From JANQUM01 sp047630355 (GTDB taxonomy: Bacteria; Bacteroidota; Bacteroidia; Cytophagales; Spirosomataceae): a stretch of 8,242 bases of DNA. Position numbers and translations under genes: made by a program. The stretch is taken from NCBI GenBank assembly GCA_047630355.1, contig JBLHXN010000142.1:1-8242 (forward strand), read 5' to 3'. This document shows, piece by piece, positions 5,104 through 8,242 of the stretch. The notes beneath the pieces were generated by a model. It ran no database searches and was not told the DNA's origin. It was given only the letters and a program-made list of their open reading frames with translations. Every line of letters starts with the position of its first letter. Positions within the stretch are counted from its first letter, which is position 1.

Positions 5104-6612
5104 ATGGAAAAGTTAATAACAAAAATATGTACTATTTTCTTAGCATTCGGTACATTTCAGTACGCAGATGCCCAATACTTTTATGGTCAGGATGCTTTTA
5201 AATATTCACAGCAAAAGGTTAACGGAACTGCTCGTATGCAGGGAATGGGCGGTAGCTATTCCTCATTAGGAGCAGATGCGACGAATGCTTTCGCAAACCC
5301 GGCTGGTTTAGGTTTTTACAATAGAAATGAGTTTAGTATTTCCCCCGTTTTTTCCAATAACTCGGTAAGTGGTGACTACTTAGGGAACTCATCGAGTCTA
5401 AGCACTCCAAATACCACAATCGGGCAGGCAGCTTTAATATTTAACAGTAAGGGTAGAGGAAATTCTAAAAAGAGGAGTGGTAGTTTTGCAATTAGCTACA
5501 ACCGTTTAATTGACTTCAATAACGATTTCAACTATTCCGGCACGAATCAACGAAGTTCTATTACTGACTCATTTGCCGAAATAGCAAACGGTTACGGAGC
5601 TACTTCAGCCGAATTAGATGCAGAATTTGATACAGGTTTAGGAAGGGCTCTTTCTCCGGCGGGATTGTATTATCAGCTTTTTACTATTGAGCCACTTCAG
5701 GGTGGAGGATATGAAGCTTTTGAGCTAAGCTCTCCCGTAGAACAGAATGGGCGTTACACAGAAGAAGGTTCTGTAAACCAATGGAATCTAAGTTACGGAG
5801 CTAATTTTAATGATAAAACATATTTAGGGGCTTCGTTGGGGATTCGTACATTGAGTTACAGGTCTTTAGGAGATCACTCAGAAGTTTTTCCGAACGCAGA
5901 AACGCTGCAAAGCCTTGACTACTTTGACGACTTGAGTGTAGAAGGTGCGGGTGTTAATTTAACGGTAGGTGCAATAATAAAAGCAACACCAAATTTACAG
6001 TTTGGAATAAACGCTACTACGCCAACTGGAATGGCAACTAAGGAAACTTACATTGAAGGTTTATCAATCAATTTACTTCCAAACACATTCGATACCGACT
6101 TTCCTCAGTCAGAAACGGTACCTAATGATTTTGATTTCAGAATAACATCTCCACTACGTGGTAGCTTCGGTACGACTTTCTTCTTGCCGAAAAAGCTTGG
6201 TTTTGTTTCCGCAGATATAGAATACGTGGGTTACCAAAGTATGAACGTACGGGATTTGAATGATGACCGCTGGAGCAGTGACCAGAAACGTCTTATTCAG
6301 GATACTTATAAAGATGTACTTAATCTGAAAGCAGGAGGAGAGGTGAGATTTAATAATGTGAATCTACGTGCTGGAGCAAATTACTTAGCAGATCCTTACA
6401 AAAATAATGATGGGATTGATCGCTCGGAAACACTGTTCAGTGTTGGAGCTGGTTATCGTAACAGTCGCTTTTTTGCAGATGTAGCGGGAGTTTTTAATCA
6501 GTTTACTTCTTCTTACACACCATACACGGTTAATAATCCGGAAGACTTTGCTTCTGCGAGATTGAATACTAACCGCAATAACCTTGTTATTTCAGTAGGA
6601 GCATTTTTCTGA
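5104..6612 (+). CDS. Outer-membrane beta-barrel protein, FadL/OmpP1-like ('hemin receptor' type)
   Basis: A 502-residue predicted outer-membrane barrel. Residues 1-23 form a signal peptide with an ADA cleavage site before Gln24. The block ARMQGMGGSYSSLGADATNA (43-62) followed by NPAGLGFYNRNEFSISPVF (65-83) is typical of Bacteroidota proteins annotated as hemin receptor or FadL-like transport proteins. The remainder alternates polar and hydrophobic residues as in amphipathic strands (NLSYGANFNDKTYLGASLGI, LQFGINATTPTG, LRGSFGTTFFLPKKLGFVSA), and the chain ends in VISVGAFF, a C-terminal aromatic as expected for barrel insertion. In this family the transported substrate is usually unknown; 'hemin' is not supported by anything visible here. 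The ATG is preceded by an A/T-rich leader. No complete promoter fits between the terminator and the start, so expression probably depends on read-through from the lipoprotein gene or on a promoter before the terminator. Confidence 0.9.
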   Translation: MEKLITKICTIFLAFGTFQYADAQYFYGQDAFKYSQQKVNGTARMQGMGGSYSSLGADATNAFANPAGLGFYNRNEFSISPVFSNNSVSGDYLGNSSSLSTPNTTIGQAALIFNSKGRGNSKKRSGSFAISYNRLIDFNNDFNYSGTNQRSSITDSFAEIANGYGATSAELDAEFDTGLGRALSPAGLYYQLFTIEPLQGGGYEAFELSSPVEQNGRYTEEGSVNQWNLSYGANFNDKTYLGASLGIRTLSYRSLGDHSEVFPNAETLQSLDYFDDLSVEGAGVNLTVGAIIKATPNLQFGINATTPTGMATKETYIEGLSINLLPNTFDTDFPQSETVPNDFDFRITSPLRGSFGTTFFLPKKLGFVSADIEYVGYQSMNVRDLNDDRWSSDQKRLIQDTYKDVLNLKAGGEVRFNNVNLRAGANYLADPYKNNDGIDRSETLFSVGAGYRNSRFFADVAGVFNQFTSSYTPYTVNNPEDFASARLNTNRNNLVISVGAFF

Positions 6613-6631
6613 TAAGTTGAATGTTTCCTTA

Positions 6632-6671
6632 AAAGACAAAACCCGATGAATATTCATCGGGTTTTGTCTTT
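6632..6671. terminator. Bidirectional terminator, 40-bp perfect palindrome
   Basis: Positions 6632-6671 equal their own reverse complement at every base. The two 19-base arms meet at a central TA. The GC-rich core CCCGATGA/TCATCGGG is flanked by A/T-rich ends, so each strand ends in GGGTTTTGTCTTT after the stem and offers a U-rich exit in both directions. It lies 20 bases after the barrel stop and 38 bases after the end of aroK, between converging genes, where a shared terminator is expected. Confidence 0.88.
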
Positions 6672-6708
6672 CAGGTAGATATAGAAAACGTTATTTCAAA
6701 CGCTGAGA

Positions 6709-7230
6709 TTATCTTGCATTTGCGAATTCAGCATCTAAAATCCAAAGAATTGTATCAGCATCTGTATCGCCCTCAATGATTACGTGGGCTTGCTTATAGA
6801 TGTCAATTCTATCGTTATAGATTTGTTCTACGTCCTTATCGAGCGTATCTGCTGTAATATCTAGTAGCGGACGGTTATTACGTCGAGAGGATCTCATCCG
6901 CTTTGATAAATCTTGAGGTTTTACATCCAAAAAGATGCTAATGCCATTGCCCTTTATAAAATCGAGATTATCGTTGAAAAGTGGCGTGCCTCCACCGGTA
7001 GCAACTACTACCTTACTTTCCGGAACTATTTTTTTGAGTTGCTGGGTTTCTATTTTACGAAAGTGCTCTTCACCTTCCAAATTGAAAATCTCTCCAATCT
7101 TTTTGCCTTCAGCAACTTCAATTTTAAAATCTAAATCAACGAATTCGTATCCGATTTTTTTAGCCAATTGCCTCCCCAGCGTACTTTTGCCCGAAGAAGG
7201 CATCCCGAGCATGAAGATATTTTTAGTCAT
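6709..7230 (-). CDS. aroK: Shikimate kinase
   Basis: Phosphorylates shikimate to shikimate-3-phosphate with ATP, a step of the chorismate pathway to aromatic amino acids. At 173 residues it has the usual size for a monofunctional enzyme. Walker A is GMPSSGKST (9-17). Substrate-binding residues are visible: VDLD with Asp32 and Asp34, GEEHFR ending in Arg58, and the GGG of ATGGGTP at 79-81. The lid carries RNNRPLL, with Arg117 and Arg120. The Walker A lies directly after the first strand, which fixes the start. The ATG is 47 bases after the stop of the upstream membrane protein gene with no clear promoter between them, so the two are probably co-transcribed; the functional link between them is not obvious. 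Confidence 0.96.
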   Translation of the reverse strand: MTKNIFMLGMPSSGKSTLGRQLAKKIGYEFVDLDFKIEVAEGKKIGEIFNLEGEEHFRKIETQQLKKIVPESKVVVATGGGTPLFNDNLDFIKGNGISIFLDVKPQDLSKRMRSSRRNNRPLLDITADTLDKDVEQIYNDRIDIYKQAHVIIEGDTDADTILWILDAEFANAR

Positions 7231-7277
7231 TCTTTGGTAAATTTCTATTTATGAAAAGTTGCGAACAAGTTTAAAAC

Positions 7278-8242
7278 CTACTTAGATAAAGCAGCTTGTA
7301 CGTCATTGGAAGATGGCAAATTACCTTTGCCCCATTTCTTCTTTATAGTACCATTTTCTAACAAGATGATACACGGATTGGTTCGAGCCATTGTCTTTAA
7401 AACTTTTTCGTCGATGTTGTAAACCGGAGAGCTGAGATTACTTGATTTTCTAAAGCCCTCAAACTGCGAACTAACTAGTGACGTTAACAACACAGGTTTT
7501 ACTTCAGCGTCGTCTTTGCCAAAAGAGTTTTCGAGTGCTCTTATTTCTTCGATTTGTGAATCTGAAACGTAATCCGTTTTCTTAAATATTATAAATAGCT
7601 TTGCCCCTTCAAAGGTCGACTCGGTTACATCATTCCCTTCAATATCACTGACCGAATAATCCGTAATTTTCGGTGTTAGTTCGCCTTGGTTAAGGATTTC
7701 AGAATCAACGTACTTGTATCGGTTAGTATCCATTAGAAATTCTTCGGCAGAAATTTCATCATTGATGTCTTTATCAAAAAAAGTGTACTCAATTTTAGGC
7801 TTTACCCCGGTAGGCTGCATTTGCTGCTGAATATTTAAGCCTTCGGCGTAAGCTAAGAAATCTACGGGTGGGAGGTAGTTTAGTGCGTAAAACCCGATAC
7901 CGAAAGCAATGACTGTACTAATGCCAACAAGTATGCCACTAATATTGAGCGATTGGTATTTTTTTCGATAAATGAATATAACTAAAATCAGGGTTACGGC
8001 GACAACGTTTTTCCAGAAAGAGCTCCACGGGTCTAGTTTAAGGAAATCTCCGAAACACCCGCAGTCAGTTACTTTATTAAAGTAAGCAGAATAGAAAGTG
8101 AGGAATGTGAAAAAAGTCATCAAACCCAGTGCCACCCAAGCTGTAATTTTCATCCGAAAACTTACTAATAATGCCACTCCAAGTATTAATTCGGTGGCAC
8201 AGAAGATGAGCGAGAGAGCCTGAGCATTATGAGCGAAAAATT
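7278..8242 (-). CDS. DoxX/MauE-like membrane protein with C-terminal thioredoxin-like region (partial, enters from the right edge)
   Basis: The frame stays open to the window edge, so the real start lies outside. A GTG at 8177 could be taken as a start but falls inside a transmembrane helix, and the 21 upstream codons (from FFAHNAQALSLIFCATELIL) match the family. About 320 residues are visible. Counting from the GTG codon, four hydrophobic helices are seen: the upstream residues through 7, 11-33, 57-70 and 79-102. A DCGCFGD motif (38-44) follows the second. This motif is typical of MauE/DoxX-like proteins, including the Bacteroidota family I know as BT_3928. After a linker, residues 171-299 look thioredoxin-like: a strand KLFIIFKK, the segment TNPCIILLENG resembling the cis-proline loop, and a final KKKWGKGNLPS. 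The expected CxxC after the KLFIIF strand is absent (TDYVSD instead). A redox or envelope role is inference from the fold. It is followed by aroK. Confidence 0.82.
   Translation of the reverse strand, partial: FFAHNAQALSLIFCATELILGVALLVSFRMKITAWVALGLMTFFTFLTFYSAYFNKVTDCGCFGDFLKLDPWSSFWKNVVAVTLILVIFIYRKKYQSLNISGILVGISTVIAFGIGFYALNYLPPVDFLAYAEGLNIQQQMQPTGVKPKIEYTFFDKDINDEISAEEFLMDTNRYKYVDSEILNQGELTPKITDYSVSDIEGNDVTESTFEGAKLFIIFKKTDYVSDSQIEEIRALENSFGKDDAEVKPVLLTSLVSSQFEGFRKSSNLSSPVYNIDEKVLKTMARTNPCIILLENGTIKKKWGKGNLPSSNDVQAALSK

Noticed and set aside
6935..7240. Plus-strand open frame of 101 codons over aroK
   Set aside because: It is antisense to shikimate kinase, which has all expected motifs; the plus-strand peptide has no domain features.
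8175..8177. GTG as the start codon of the right-edge membrane protein
   Set aside because: The frame remains open upstream to the window edge and encodes the family-typical FFAHNAQALSLIFCATELIL segment, so this GTG is an internal Val codon within a helix.

Overview
This window looks like a piece of chromosome from a member of the Bacteroidota, most likely the Cytophagales. The genes are recognised from their translations. The phylum is an inference from several independent signs: a eukaryote/archaeal-type prolyl-tRNA synthetase, an outer-membrane barrel of the NPAGL 'hemin receptor/FadL-like' kind, a DoxX-like membrane protein with a DCGCFGD motif and a C-terminal thioredoxin-like region, promoter elements of the TAnnTTTG type, and A/T-rich leaders with no Shine-Dalgarno sequence in front of any start that can be inspected. 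There are no mobile elements, CRISPR arrays, tRNAs or rRNAs. The longest stretch without a gene is 271 bases.

Left block (1-3230, minus strand). In transcription order: proS (prolyl-tRNA synthetase), der (double GTPase for ribosome assembly) and the N-terminal third of purU (formyltetrahydrofolate deformylase), which runs off the left edge. The der stop and purU start are 2 bases apart. A TATCTTTG element precedes both proS and der, and no strong terminator lies between those two genes.

Divergent control region (3231-3501). A 35-bp imperfect palindrome holds a promoter on each strand, so proS (leftward) and a lipoprotein gene (rightward) appear to share one nested bidirectional promoter. A separate perfect 12-bp inverted repeat with a 27-base centre lies on the proS side.

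Middle block (3502-6612, plus strand). A predicted lipoprotein with a striking two-part low-complexity body (Phe/Asn/Gly repeats, then an Arg/Ser-rich tail) is followed by a 502-residue outer-membrane beta-barrel. A strong intrinsic terminator sits between them, only 30 bases before the barrel's ATG. A 40-bp perfect palindrome ends the block and probably terminates transcription from both sides.

Right block (6709-8242, minus strand). A DoxX-like/thioredoxin-like membrane protein, entering from the right edge, is followed by aroK (shikimate kinase), probably as one transcript.

Most of the genes are housekeeping. The least understood parts are the low-complexity lipoprotein with its barrel neighbour, and the symmetric promoter that drives it back to back with proS.
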